A program made the position numbers and the translations under genes. 64,000 nt of DNA from Candidatus Babeliales bacterium (lineage in GTDB: Bacteria; Babelota; Babeliae; Babelales; Vermiphilaceae). The notes beneath the pieces were generated by a model. That model saw only the letters and a program-made list of their open reading frames with translations. It was not told the DNA's origin and made no database searches. Where the stretch lies: positions 1 through 64,000 of the forward strand of contig JAGVLK010000007.1 in assembly GCA_020049835.1 (NCBI GenBank), read 5' to 3'. Shown piece after piece: positions 40,755-48,832 of this stretch (its first letter is position 1; every line of letters starts with the position of its first letter).

Positions 40755-41041
40755 TCTCTGTTGCCTCTAAAAAGACGTTCAAGTGCAGTAAATCTTTCTG
40801 CAATAAAAGCTTGTCGCTGAACCTCGCGATGTGGGTGCCGATAAAGATATTTTTTCTTGAGTTTTAGATAGGTGCACCATTCATTGCCTTTAGTATAGGT
40901 GATGGTGAGCCTGCCTTCAATGCGCATAACATCATGTGCCCAGCCGATGCGTCCAGGCTGAATCAATGTTGATCTATCACAAGAATTATCATCATCAGAT
41001 GAACTAGCAAGCACCGATAATGGTAAAAGCAGTATTGCCAA
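40751..41041 (-). CDS. small secreted protein, tandem paralog 4
   Basis: About 96 residues from the TTG at 41041, or 101 from a CTG at 41056. The CTG version is better: it gives LNTLLLAILLLPLSVLASSS, aligned with the signal peptides of its three neighbours, and CTG overlaps the upstream stop as CTGA at the position where ATGA would be expected, with GAAGGG as Shine-Dalgarno. The mature part has the shared pattern (IGWAHDVMRIEG, ITYTKGNEWCTYLKLKK, RFTALERLF). This copy is the most diverged and its start may be decaying. It converges on the heparinase-like gene with a 4-base overlap. Confidence 0.7.
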   Translation of the reverse strand: MAILLLPLSVLASSSDDDNSCDRSTLIQPGRIGWAHDVMRIEGRLTITYTKGNEWCTYLKLKKKYLYRHPHREVQRQAFIAERFTALERLFRGNRD

Positions 41042-41052
41042 TAATAATGTAT

Positions 41053-41349
41053 TCAGTCTAATTTCCCTTCAAATTGTAGCTCGAGCTCTTGAAATCTTCG
41101 CATGCAATAAAGTTGATCATATCGTTTGGGTTTATTAAGATTTTTATGCGTATATGTTTGTGTTGCTTTTAGTTGGGTGCAGCGTTCGATATCAGTGCTA
41201 TAAAGTATTTTTTTATCATTTTCAAATCGATTGACGCCGCATCCATTAAGGATACCTCCACCATATTTTTTTGGCAAACTCTTGCTTGTCGATGCGCCTA
41301 GAACGGGTAATGATACCATGAGCAAGGAAAATACAAATATGCTGAACAT
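41053..41349 (-). CDS. small secreted protein, tandem paralog 3
   Basis: 98 residues. Signal peptide MFSIFVFSLLMVSLPVLGAS, then about 78 residues with the family pattern: a loop with GVNRFENDKKILYS, one cysteine in IERCTQL, an aromatic-His element (YTHKNLN) and a terminal RRFQELELQFEGKLD. The ATG directly follows the stop of paralog 2 (TAAATG), and the Shine-Dalgarno GAAGG lies in the final codons (FEG) of the upstream gene. The function is unknown. Confidence 0.75.
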   Translation of the reverse strand: MFSIFVFSLLMVSLPVLGASTSKSLPKKYGGGILNGCGVNRFENDKKILYSTDIERCTQLKATQTYTHKNLNKPKRYDQLYCMRRFQELELQFEGKLD

Positions 41350-41688
41350 TTATTTACCTTCAAATTGTATCTCAAGTGCTGCAAATCTGCGAGCAGCATA
41401 GGAAGCAAAAAATTGTTCTTTGTCCTTACTGTCTAGATAAACGGAGTGAGCAGATTGTTGTGTCTTTATCCCATTAAGATCTTCGTGCTCAAATATATCT
41501 GCGAATTTTATGTGGGTGCAGCTTTCTCCATAAGCGGTGTAGGATATCTTTTCGCTATTTTCAAATCGTAGAACGCCATGTTGATTAAGAATAGTCGGAC
41601 TATATTTTTCTGCGGGGATTTCGCTTGTTGAAGCACCAAATGATTGTATTGGAAGGACAAGTAATGCTAATACGAATACGTTTAACAT
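41350..41688 (-). CDS. small secreted protein, tandem paralog 2
   Basis: 112 residues, the longest of the four because of an insert between the His element and the C-terminal motif (about 75-95). Signal peptide MLNVFVLALLVLPIQSFGAS. Shared motifs are GVLRFENSEKISYTAYGESC, then FEHEDLN and RRFAALEIQFEGK. The start follows paralog 1 as TAAATG, with GAAGGAGA in the codons of FEGE. Confidence 0.75.
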   Translation of the reverse strand: MLNVFVLALLVLPIQSFGASTSEIPAEKYSPTILNQHGVLRFENSEKISYTAYGESCTHIKFADIFEHEDLNGIKTQQSAHSVYLDSKDKEQFFASYAARRFAALEIQFEGK

Positions 41689-41967
41689 TTATTCTCCTTC
41701 AAATTTTTTTTCTAGTGCTGCAAATCTACGAGCTGGAAATGGCACTTTTGCGATACCGCCATGTGTATAGGTACCATCGCTTTTGGTGCGTGCGCACCAC
41801 TCCTCACCTCTGCGATAACTTATTTTATCGGAACTCTCAACGCGTACAATGCCATTGGCACAACGTATTTCGCTTGTTGGTTTTCCGGTCGGTTTTTCTT
41901 CATCAGTTGATGCAGCGATGATATGAATCGGCAGCATAATGAGTATGCATGCTATATATTTGAACAT
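41689..41967 (-). CDS. small secreted protein, tandem paralog 1 (first of the array)
   Basis: 92 residues. Signal peptide MFKYIACILIMLPIHIIAAS, then a mature part with GIVRVESSDKISYRRGEEWC, then TYTHGGIAK and RRFAALEKKFEGE. Charged linker EEKPTGKPTSE. No domain recognised. It leads a four-gene co-directional array with no spacing between the first three. A duplication array of small secreted proteins is typical of fast-evolving surface or effector families, but no direct evidence of function is present. Confidence 0.75.
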   Translation of the reverse strand: MFKYIACILIMLPIHIIAASTDEEKPTGKPTSEIRCANGIVRVESSDKISYRRGEEWCARTKSDGTYTHGGIAKVPFPARRFAALEKKFEGE

Positions 41968-42208
41968 GGCTTCTCCTCAAAAGATATGAGAATTATTTGG
42001 TGTTGAGCATAATATATAATTTTTTAAAATTAAAAGAATTATTTGATGATGATAGCCTGTGGCATGAATTTTATTGCGCAATTCTTGTGTGCAGATACCG
42101 CTTTAACGTAGAATAATAAGGGTTATACAAAAGTGTCACAAGCTGTGGCAGAAATGCAGTAAGAGGTTAGGCAAGCATTGCTTGCTACAAAAAATGGAGA
42201 GGTTGTGC

Positions 42209-42697
42209 ATGGAGGTTATAGGTTATAAAGTTGTCTTGGAGCCATTTGTACAAGAACATGTAAGCCCCTATTTGCATGCATTTGTCCCTGAAGTGCGCCA
42301 TGTACTGCGCGTGCCAACTCTTGATCATGAATTTGCTTATCTTAAGCAGCGTCTTGCTGCACAGTATTATCATCAGACCTTTTTTTATTGTGTGCGCAGC
42401 CGTGTGTGTGGTTCCGTTATTGGCTGCGTGGAAATTCGTGATGCGGCTACTTTTGCCGGACAGCTGTATACTTGGGTACATCCTGGCTGGTGGTCAGCAA
42501 ACTACTTTCAGGAAGCGATGGCATTAGCAGCACGTGACTATTTTAGAAAAAGTGCGGCAACAACTATTATCGCACAGATTGATCGGAGTAATAAACGTTC
42601 TTGGCGCGCGCTCAAAAAGGCGGGCTTTGCACATTATGCACGCGTGCCGGGTGCGTATGAAGAGCAGTATGTTATGATTTTAAAAAATCAGTATTGA
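42209..42697 (+). CDS. GNAT family N-acetyltransferase
   Basis: 162 residues starting from the ATG at 42209, preceded by AGAGG; the TTG at 42182 is less likely. The GNAT core is visible: strand SVIGCVEIRD, then TWVHPGWWSANYFQEAMALA where the acetyl-CoA phosphate loop belongs, and the closing NKRSWRALKKAGFAHYAR, the family pattern of N-x-R-S-x-R-x-L-x-K-x-G-F. The pyrophosphate-binding loop lacks the usual Q/R-x-x-G-x-G/A, so activity is uncertain. It may act on ribosomal proteins or small amines. It converges with topA with only 3 bases between. Confidence 0.8.
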   Translation: MEVIGYKVVLEPFVQEHVSPYLHAFVPEVRHVLRVPTLDHEFAYLKQRLAAQYYHQTFFYCVRSRVCGSVIGCVEIRDAATFAGQLYTWVHPGWWSANYFQEAMALAARDYFRKSAATTIIAQIDRSNKRSWRALKKAGFAHYARVPGAYEEQYVMILKNQY

Positions 42698-42700
42698 GAA

Positions 42701-44953
42701 CTATTCCTTGTAGCCGCAATTTTTGTCCGAGCAGAGTAAGGTAACTTTGCCATCTTTGTTTACTTTTTTAAGCAAGAAGGGCAACTTACATTTTGGACAG
42801 GGCTTTTCTTCAATATCACTAAAGACAGCAAACTTACAATCAGGGTATCTGCTACATCCCCACATGGTGCCACCGCGATATTTGCGCTGCACAAAGTCTC
42901 CCTTTTTGCAGCCTGGGCATTTAAATGCAGCTTTGATTTGTGGAATATATTTACATTCAGGATAGCCTGAGCATGCTTTAAACATACCAAACTTACCACG
43001 TAGTTCACGCAGCTGTTTGCCGCATTGTGGGCATGTTTCATCCAGCATCTTTGGACCTTCAGTAGTTACCAGCTTAATGTTGCCTTCTTCATCACGCTCA
43101 AAGTTAGAGGTGAATGTACATTCCGGGTATCCCGGGCATCCTAAAAATGCGCCAGCTTTACCAAAGCGAATAATCAATTTATGTTTACCACAATCTGGGC
43201 AGGTAATATCTGTTGGTTCGGCATTCTTTTTGCGTTCACCTTTTTTGCTACCAGCAAAAGCTTCAAGATCTTTTTGAAATGCTTCATAGAATTCGCGTAG
43301 CAAGGTGTCGCGATCAAGTTCACCACCGGCAATCTTATCCAGATCCTCTTCCATGAGCGCCGTGAACTTTACATTCATAATTTTTGGTAAGTTTTTTACC
43401 AACATACCCGTAACCGCCATACCAAGTTCGGTAGGTGTGAATCGTTTTTTAGTATCCAATGTAACGTAACTACGATTCAAAATAGTACCTAAAATATTGG
43501 CATAGGTACTTGGGCGGCCAATGCCCTCTTTTTCAAGCTCTTTAACCAACGATGCTTCCGTATAATGCGGCGGCGGTTGGGTAAAATGCTGTTTAGGATC
43601 AACTTTTTTCAAGTTCAATGGGCTTTTAGCTTGAATACCAGTAGGTATAATAACTTTTTGATCTTTTTCTTGGTCTTCAACGGTATTATAAACTTTTAGA
43701 TATCCATCAAAGAGCAAGGTTGAACCGGTTACCTTAAAGATGTAATCGCCACCTTGGAGTACCACTTGACGCTGTGCATAGAGTGCCGGCTTCATTTGGC
43801 ACGCAACAAAACGTTGCCAAATCAGTTCATATAAACGAGCGGCATCTTTTGGCAGGTAACGAGCTGCTATTTCCGGGGTAATATTAACATCAATAGGACG
43901 GATGGCTTCATGGGCATCTTGTGCACCTTTGCTGCCTTTAGCATATACCGGTGCTTTTGGTGGTAAATAATCTTTATTAAAATGTTTTGAAATATACCCA
44001 CGTGCTTGGTCAATTGCTGTTTGTGATAGGCGTAATGAGTCGGTACGCATATAGGTAATAAGCGCAACGGGAGTATCTTTATCCTGTAACGGTAAACCTT
44101 CATATAACTGCTGCGCAATCATCATGGTCTTTTTAACCGGGAACCCAATATGGTTAAATGCAGTCTGCTGTAAGGTACTGGTCATAAAGGGGGCTGCAGG
44201 GTTTTTTGCACGCTGCTTATCGGTAACTTCAGTAACGCTATACTCTTTAGTTTTAAGATCAGCGACTATTTTGTCTGCCTGTTCTTTGGAGCTGACATCC
44301 AGTTTTTCCTTGCCAATATGGGTCAATGCTGCTTCAAAGGCACTTTTTTCAAACCCGAAATTACCGGTAATTGACCAATATTCTTCAGGTTTAAAGGCGC
44401 GAATGGCATCTTCACGTTCGCATACCAGGCGCAATGCAACCGATTGTACACGTCCGGCAGAAAGCCCTTTTTTAATTTTTTGCCACAGCACGGGGGAAAC
44501 TTCGTACCCCACCCAACGGTCAAGGACGCGGCGGGCTTGCTGTGCATTTACTTTGTTCATATCAATAATGCTTTTGTGTGCAATTGCCTCTTTGATTGCC
44601 GGTTCGGTAATTTCGTTAAAGGTTATGCGGTGCATATGACTTTTGTTTTTGAGTACTTTAGCGATCTCTTGGCTAATGTGCCAAGCGATAATTTCCCCTT
44701 CACGATCGGGATCGGGAGCTAAATATATCTCATCGGAAGTCGAAGCCGCCTTGCATATTTCTGCAATAACCTTCTCTTTATTTTCCAGCGGAACGTATTC
44801 TAAGGTAATTTCACCATTAATAGTAACACCCAAACTTTTGGACGGTAGGTCCATGATATGGCCAACCGTGGACATGATCTTAAAATCTTTGCCCAAGAAT
44901 TTGGATATGGTTTTAATCTTCGCAGGGGACTCTACTATTAATAGTTTCTTCAT
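42701..44953 (-). CDS. topA: DNA topoisomerase I
   Basis: Type IA topoisomerase that relaxes negative supercoils, 750 residues. TOPRIM domain: LLIVESPAKIKTI at the N-terminus and APDPDREGEIIAWH (79-92) with the metal-binding aspartates. The catalytic tyrosine is Y301 in ITYMRTDSLRLS. The C-terminus has four C4 zinc fingers (CPDCGK, CPQCGK, CPGCKK, CPKCK), each paired with a second C-x(n)-C such as CSGYPEC. The promoter at 45005-45032 lies about 50 bases upstream. It is convergent with the GNAT gene. Confidence 0.96.
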   Translation of the reverse strand: MKKLLIVESPAKIKTISKFLGKDFKIMSTVGHIMDLPSKSLGVTINGEITLEYVPLENKEKVIAEICKAASTSDEIYLAPDPDREGEIIAWHISQEIAKVLKNKSHMHRITFNEITEPAIKEAIAHKSIIDMNKVNAQQARRVLDRWVGYEVSPVLWQKIKKGLSAGRVQSVALRLVCEREDAIRAFKPEEYWSITGNFGFEKSAFEAALTHIGKEKLDVSSKEQADKIVADLKTKEYSVTEVTDKQRAKNPAAPFMTSTLQQTAFNHIGFPVKKTMMIAQQLYEGLPLQDKDTPVALITYMRTDSLRLSQTAIDQARGYISKHFNKDYLPPKAPVYAKGSKGAQDAHEAIRPIDVNITPEIAARYLPKDAARLYELIWQRFVACQMKPALYAQRQVVLQGGDYIFKVTGSTLLFDGYLKVYNTVEDQEKDQKVIIPTGIQAKSPLNLKKVDPKQHFTQPPPHYTEASLVKELEKEGIGRPSTYANILGTILNRSYVTLDTKKRFTPTELGMAVTGMLVKNLPKIMNVKFTALMEEDLDKIAGGELDRDTLLREFYEAFQKDLEAFAGSKKGERKKNAEPTDITCPDCGKHKLIIRFGKAGAFLGCPGYPECTFTSNFERDEEGNIKLVTTEGPKMLDETCPQCGKQLRELRGKFGMFKACSGYPECKYIPQIKAAFKCPGCKKGDFVQRKYRGGTMWGCSRYPDCKFAVFSDIEEKPCPKCKLPFLLKKVNKDGKVTLLCSDKNCGYKE

Positions 44954-45004
44954 AGTTTTATTTCACTAGGGGTGAATGATCTTTTTGGCTACTGTCAATT
45001 CAAT

Positions 45005-45032
45005 ATTACACAAAATATTTTCAAAAAGTCAA
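45005..45032 (-). promoter_or_regulatory. sigma70-type promoter for topA
   Basis: On the minus strand TTGACT (45032-45027) is followed after 16 bases by TGTAAT (45010-45005). Both hexamers match consensus in 5 of 6 positions. It lies about 52 bases upstream of the topA start. Confidence 0.5.
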
Positions 45033-45237
45033 ATATTGTAAGGGGTGGGGGTTGCAAATCCTTATAACTGCAAGCTTTTACCATAAACGACTTTATGGAT
45101 AACAAGGTATACTATTTATCAGAAAATGCAAAACAGATTTTTATATATCTATGCTATTCTCTTGTTTCTTTTGCCGTATTTTGGTACGTTAATGTTATTA
45201 TGTAACATATGCAGTTATTAATCGAGGAGGATGAGGC

Positions 45238-46086
45238 ATGTACTTATTGCGTTCGTGGCAGGAGTCATTAAAGCTGTTTTTACCCAGTAATTTTAAGCTC
45301 TTTATGCTGACTGTTTTAAAGTCGGCGGTAGAGACCTATGGTTATCTGATGTATTACTTTTGGTGGCTGGTACTTATTTTTGCGCTCCTTTTTATCGGAT
45401 CTATGAATATGGACCCGGAATTGCTTGCCGTCATGCCAGCCGAATGGATGGGCTCCATTTTAGGGGTCACAGGGATGCTTTTATGGTTGGTACTTATATT
45501 GATAGTCAGACCATCGTTGCGCGAAAAAGGGCCGGTCTATTTTAAACAGAGCATCAAAAAAAACATACTCGGATTCTTTGCCTATGTAGTTTTATGGAGT
45601 TATGCACGCTTTTATATAGGTAATATTTTTATGTACCTGCTGTATCAAGTCGGGTTACTTGAGCAGCATATAGCCCATATTCCTATTTTATCTGATATAG
45701 TGCAGTTTAAAGGAATGTTCTTTTTTTGGTATATCTCTATGCTTTATTTTTGGATGCCGTTAATATTGTTACCCGGTTTTCTATTTTCGGTACTTTTCTT
45801 TGCCGATAGTGAAGGGTCACTGCGTGAATGGCTGCGTTCATTATGGCGTGCAGTTAAGATGGTGGTGTACAATTGGCCATTTATTTTCCTTTCTTTAGTA
45901 GTCTTTTTATTGATAGGTATTGCTCTTTTGATGTTCTTTTATAGTTTAAGACATGCGGTTGCAGAATATTTCTCAGCAGCCAGTATTATCTTCTTCTGTT
46001 TAATACCATTTATAGTTACTTATTTAAAAAACTTTTACATCAAGCGCGTGCATGATCAATTTAAACTTTATTTTCCAGGGACATAA
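45238..46086 (+). CDS. polytopic membrane protein
   Basis: 282 residues with about six membrane helices (for example YYFWWLVLIFALLFIG, WLVLILIV, FFAYVVLWSYA, MPLILLPGFLFSVLFF and IFLSLVVFLLIGIALLMFF). No family recognised. It has a strong GAGGAGGATGAGG Shine-Dalgarno and is followed by plsC with a one-base overlap, so it could take part in membrane lipid or envelope function, which is inference. An unusual feature is the high content of aromatic residues. Confidence 0.6.
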   Translation: MYLLRSWQESLKLFLPSNFKLFMLTVLKSAVETYGYLMYYFWWLVLIFALLFIGSMNMDPELLAVMPAEWMGSILGVTGMLLWLVLILIVRPSLREKGPVYFKQSIKKNILGFFAYVVLWSYARFYIGNIFMYLLYQVGLLEQHIAHIPILSDIVQFKGMFFFWYISMLYFWMPLILLPGFLFSVLFFADSEGSLREWLRSLWRAVKMVVYNWPFIFLSLVVFLLIGIALLMFFYSLRHAVAEYFSAASIIFFCLIPFIVTYLKNFYIKRVHDQFKLYFPGT

Positions 46087-46811
46087 TGGTTACATTTCGT
46101 TCAGTTGTTTTAACGTTAGCCTCCAGATGTATGTTGCTTATGATTCTGCTTGCATTTGCTTTGCCGGCGTTTATTCTTATTTTTATCGTGCCGCAGCGCT
46201 ATCGCTATAATGCAGCATTTTTTGCGATGCTCAATCTGTTTTTCAAAGCGGTGGTTGCTTGTACCTTTGTACCGATTAACATCCATGGGGATCGCGCAGT
46301 CTTTGCGCATCCATCCGTGGTTATTGCCAATCACAGCTCATCACTAGATATTCCATTTGTAGGTTCCTTGCTTAATGGTTATCCTAATGTTTGGCTTGCG
46401 ATGCAATGGTTAATGCAATTTTGGACATTTAAATTTATTTTGCCGCGTGTGGCAATGATAGTAGATTTGGCATCACCACAAAAAAGCGCACGTTCATTAA
46501 TTAAAATTATACGTAGGGTACAAGAGCGCCATATGCATGTGGTGCTCTTTCCTGAAGGGGGTCGTTTTACTGACGGATCAGTACATGACTTTTATACCGG
46601 ATTTGTTATGCTTGCAAAAAGAACCGGATATCCTGTGGTGCCGGTCAAGCTTATAAACATGCATAAAGTTTGCCCACCAGATACATTTTGGCTGAGCTAC
46701 TATCCGATACATATCGTGATTGGTCAACCGATGTATCAAACAGCGGATGAATCAGATGAGCAGTTTAAACAGCGCGTGCACCAGTGGTATACGGAGCAGA
46801 ACTACGTATGA
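46086..46811 (+). CDS. plsC: 1-acyl-sn-glycerol-3-phosphate acyltransferase
   Basis: PlsC adds the second acyl chain in phosphatidic acid synthesis at the inner membrane. 241 residues. The catalytic H-x4-D is NHSSSLD (H83, D88), and FPEGGRF supplies the phosphate-binding motif. Two hydrophobic N-terminal spans anchor the protein. The ATG overlaps the upstream stop by one base. The bat operon follows 24 bases downstream. Confidence 0.9.
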   Translation: MVTFRSVVLTLASRCMLLMILLAFALPAFILIFIVPQRYRYNAAFFAMLNLFFKAVVACTFVPINIHGDRAVFAHPSVVIANHSSSLDIPFVGSLLNGYPNVWLAMQWLMQFWTFKFILPRVAMIVDLASPQKSARSLIKIIRRVQERHMHVVLFPEGGRFTDGSVHDFYTGFVMLAKRTGYPVVPVKLINMHKVCPPDTFWLSYYPIHIVIGQPMYQTADESDEQFKQRVHQWYTEQNYV

Positions 46812-46835
46812 TATGCAACGGTTTCGGAGCTGTAA

Positions 46836-47822
46836 ATGAACTATCTTGTGCAGTGGCAACAGGTCACCTATTTATATTGGTTATTGCCATTATTGGCGTT
46901 AGTCATATATGCGCGCGTTTTGTGGTACAAGCCGATGCGCTATGTTTTTTCACTGGTGCAAACTGCTCTTGCGCATAATAAACAATCAAAAAGTAACTAT
47001 ACTACCTGTCTTACTCTACTGCGTGCATTAACGCTGCTTGCACTCGTGTTACTTATTGCACAGCCACGTTTGGTTGATGTTGATTCTAAACTACCGGTTG
47101 AAGGTATTGCTATCATGATGGTGCTTGATGTGTCCGGTAGTATGCAAAACAAAGATGATGAAACCGATTATCGTACACGCCTAGATGTAGCAAAACAGGA
47201 GGCGATTCGTTTTGTTCAAAAGCGTGACAACGACGCGATTGGCTTGGTACTGTTTGCAAAAGATGCGCTTTCACGTTTGCCGCTCACTATGGATAAAGAG
47301 CTGCTTGTGAAAGTGATTGATGAGCTGGAAATTGGTTTTATAGATCCGGATGGCACCGCGCTCTTTACGGGTATGACAACCGCACTCAATCGTTTACGTT
47401 ACGCACATGCAAAAAGCAAAATTATGATCTTGTTAACTGATGGTGAGCCATCTGATGGTGATATGAATCCGCGCGTCCCTATCGAAGTCGCACAAAAGCT
47501 GGGCATAAAAATCTACACGATTGGTATTGGTGGTGATGGTCCGCGCTATGTACAAAGTTTGATGGGCGTATTTGCAATTCCTGGTGTTAACAAACAGTTG
47601 TTGACTGAGATTGCACAAACGACCGGTGGGCAATTCTTCTTGGCTCGTAATCCTGCCGATATGCGCACTATTTATGATACCATCGATGCGCTTGAGCGTT
47701 CAGAGCATGAGCTGCCATCATTTTCTCGTTGGTATGAAGTAGCATCAACTGCGTTGTGGTTTGTACTCGCGTTGCTTGCATTAGAACTTATTTTAGCACT
47801 CTTTCTTTGGTTTACCATATGA
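46836..47822 (+). CDS. batA: VWA-domain membrane protein, BatA-like
   Basis: 328 residues with two N-terminal hydrophobic segments, a von Willebrand A domain with the MIDAS motif DVSGSM (D98, S100, S102), and a C-terminal membrane helix. The VWA domain would be periplasmic. Bat proteins are linked to stress tolerance in Bacteroides and Leptospira. The ATG follows GGAG. Its end overlaps batB (ATGA). Confidence 0.85.
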   Translation: MNYLVQWQQVTYLYWLLPLLALVIYARVLWYKPMRYVFSLVQTALAHNKQSKSNYTTCLTLLRALTLLALVLLIAQPRLVDVDSKLPVEGIAIMMVLDVSGSMQNKDDETDYRTRLDVAKQEAIRFVQKRDNDAIGLVLFAKDALSRLPLTMDKELLVKVIDELEIGFIDPDGTALFTGMTTALNRLRYAHAKSKIMILLTDGEPSDGDMNPRVPIEVAQKLGIKIYTIGIGGDGPRYVQSLMGVFAIPGVNKQLLTEIAQTTGGQFFLARNPADMRTIYDTIDALERSEHELPSFSRWYEVASTALWFVLALLALELILALFLWFTI

Positions 47823-48832
47823 TACAAATTTATTCTTTGCCGCTTCATTGGGGCAATCCGTTAATAACTGTTATCGCTGTTCCGGTAGCGGCGATACTTA
47901 CCTTTTTGCTTGTGCTTCGTTTTGTGCGCAGTAAGCGTGCGCTTGCGCGTTTAGTTCCGCGTGGTAATTATAATCAGCAGTTACAGGGATATTCGGTCAT
48001 TAAACGCTGGACAAAGCTACTGTTATATGTGGTTGCTATTTGGGCACTCGTTATTGCGCTAATGCGTCCACAATGGCATGAGACAACACAAGCAGTGAGG
48101 CAAGAAGCACGCGATTTGCTTATTGCACTTGATGTTTCTCGCAGTATGTTAGCAACGGATATGCCGCCTGATCGCCTGGCATTTGCAAAACAGAAAATTA
48201 AAGATTTATTGCGCGTGCTTGATGCTGAGCGTGTTGGGCTGATACTGTTTTCCGGTACTGCATTTGTGCAATGCCCATTAACCGAAGATGAATCTGCATG
48301 TTTAATGTTCTTGAAACAAGTTGATGCGGAAACTATTTCTTCCGGAACTACATCGTTAGAACAAGCGATACAAGAAGCGTTGCGTGTATTTAAAAAAATG
48401 CCGGAGCGCAAGAGCAAGCTCTTATTACTCATTACTGATGGCGAAGATTTTTCAAGCAGTTTGCTTGCTACCAAACAGGAAGCTGCCCAGATGGGATTGC
48501 ATATTATCACCATGGGCGTAGGTACTGCAGAAGGTGCACCAATACCATTGTACGATCAAAAAGGTAAGCAAACGGGACATCAACTTGATGATAAAGGTAA
48601 CGTGGTGATTACGCGTATGAATCCGGGTATCTTGGAACGTGTTGCACAAGATACCGGTGGTCTGTTTGTGCAGATGACGATCGGTGATGAAGATATCCGT
48701 AAAGTAGTTTCTTTTGTGCGCACATTCGATAAAGAGCGTTTGCAAGATAAACAGGTTAAACAGTTTCAAGAGCAGTATCATTATCCATTACTCGTGAGTT
48801 TGGGCGCTCTTATGTTGGAGTGGTTACTATGA
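47819..48832 (+). CDS. batB: VWA-domain membrane protein, BatB-like
   Basis: 337 residues from the ATG at 47819, which overlaps the batA stop. Two N-terminal hydrophobic spans, then a VWA domain with MIDAS motif DVSRSM (D105, S107, S109) and later TDGEDF. It ends with a hydrophobic stretch (VSLGALMLEWLL). The two adjacent VWA proteins are homologous and would assemble together. Its stop overlaps the batC start. Confidence 0.85.
   Translation: MIQIYSLPLHWGNPLITVIAVPVAAILTFLLVLRFVRSKRALARLVPRGNYNQQLQGYSVIKRWTKLLLYVVAIWALVIALMRPQWHETTQAVRQEARDLLIALDVSRSMLATDMPPDRLAFAKQKIKDLLRVLDAERVGLILFSGTAFVQCPLTEDESACLMFLKQVDAETISSGTTSLEQAIQEALRVFKKMPERKSKLLLLITDGEDFSSSLLATKQEAAQMGLHIITMGVGTAEGAPIPLYDQKGKQTGHQLDDKGNVVITRMNPGILERVAQDTGGLFVQMTIGDEDIRKVVSFVRTFDKERLQDKQVKQFQEQYHYPLLVSLGALMLEWLL

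Noticed and set aside
44124-44639. 171-codon plus-strand frame opposite topA
   Set aside because: topA is unambiguous in the other strand, with the catalytic motifs intact across this segment.
47974-48513. 179-codon minus-strand frame opposite batB
   Set aside because: It is a shadow of the VWA gene. No Shine-Dalgarno and no family features.
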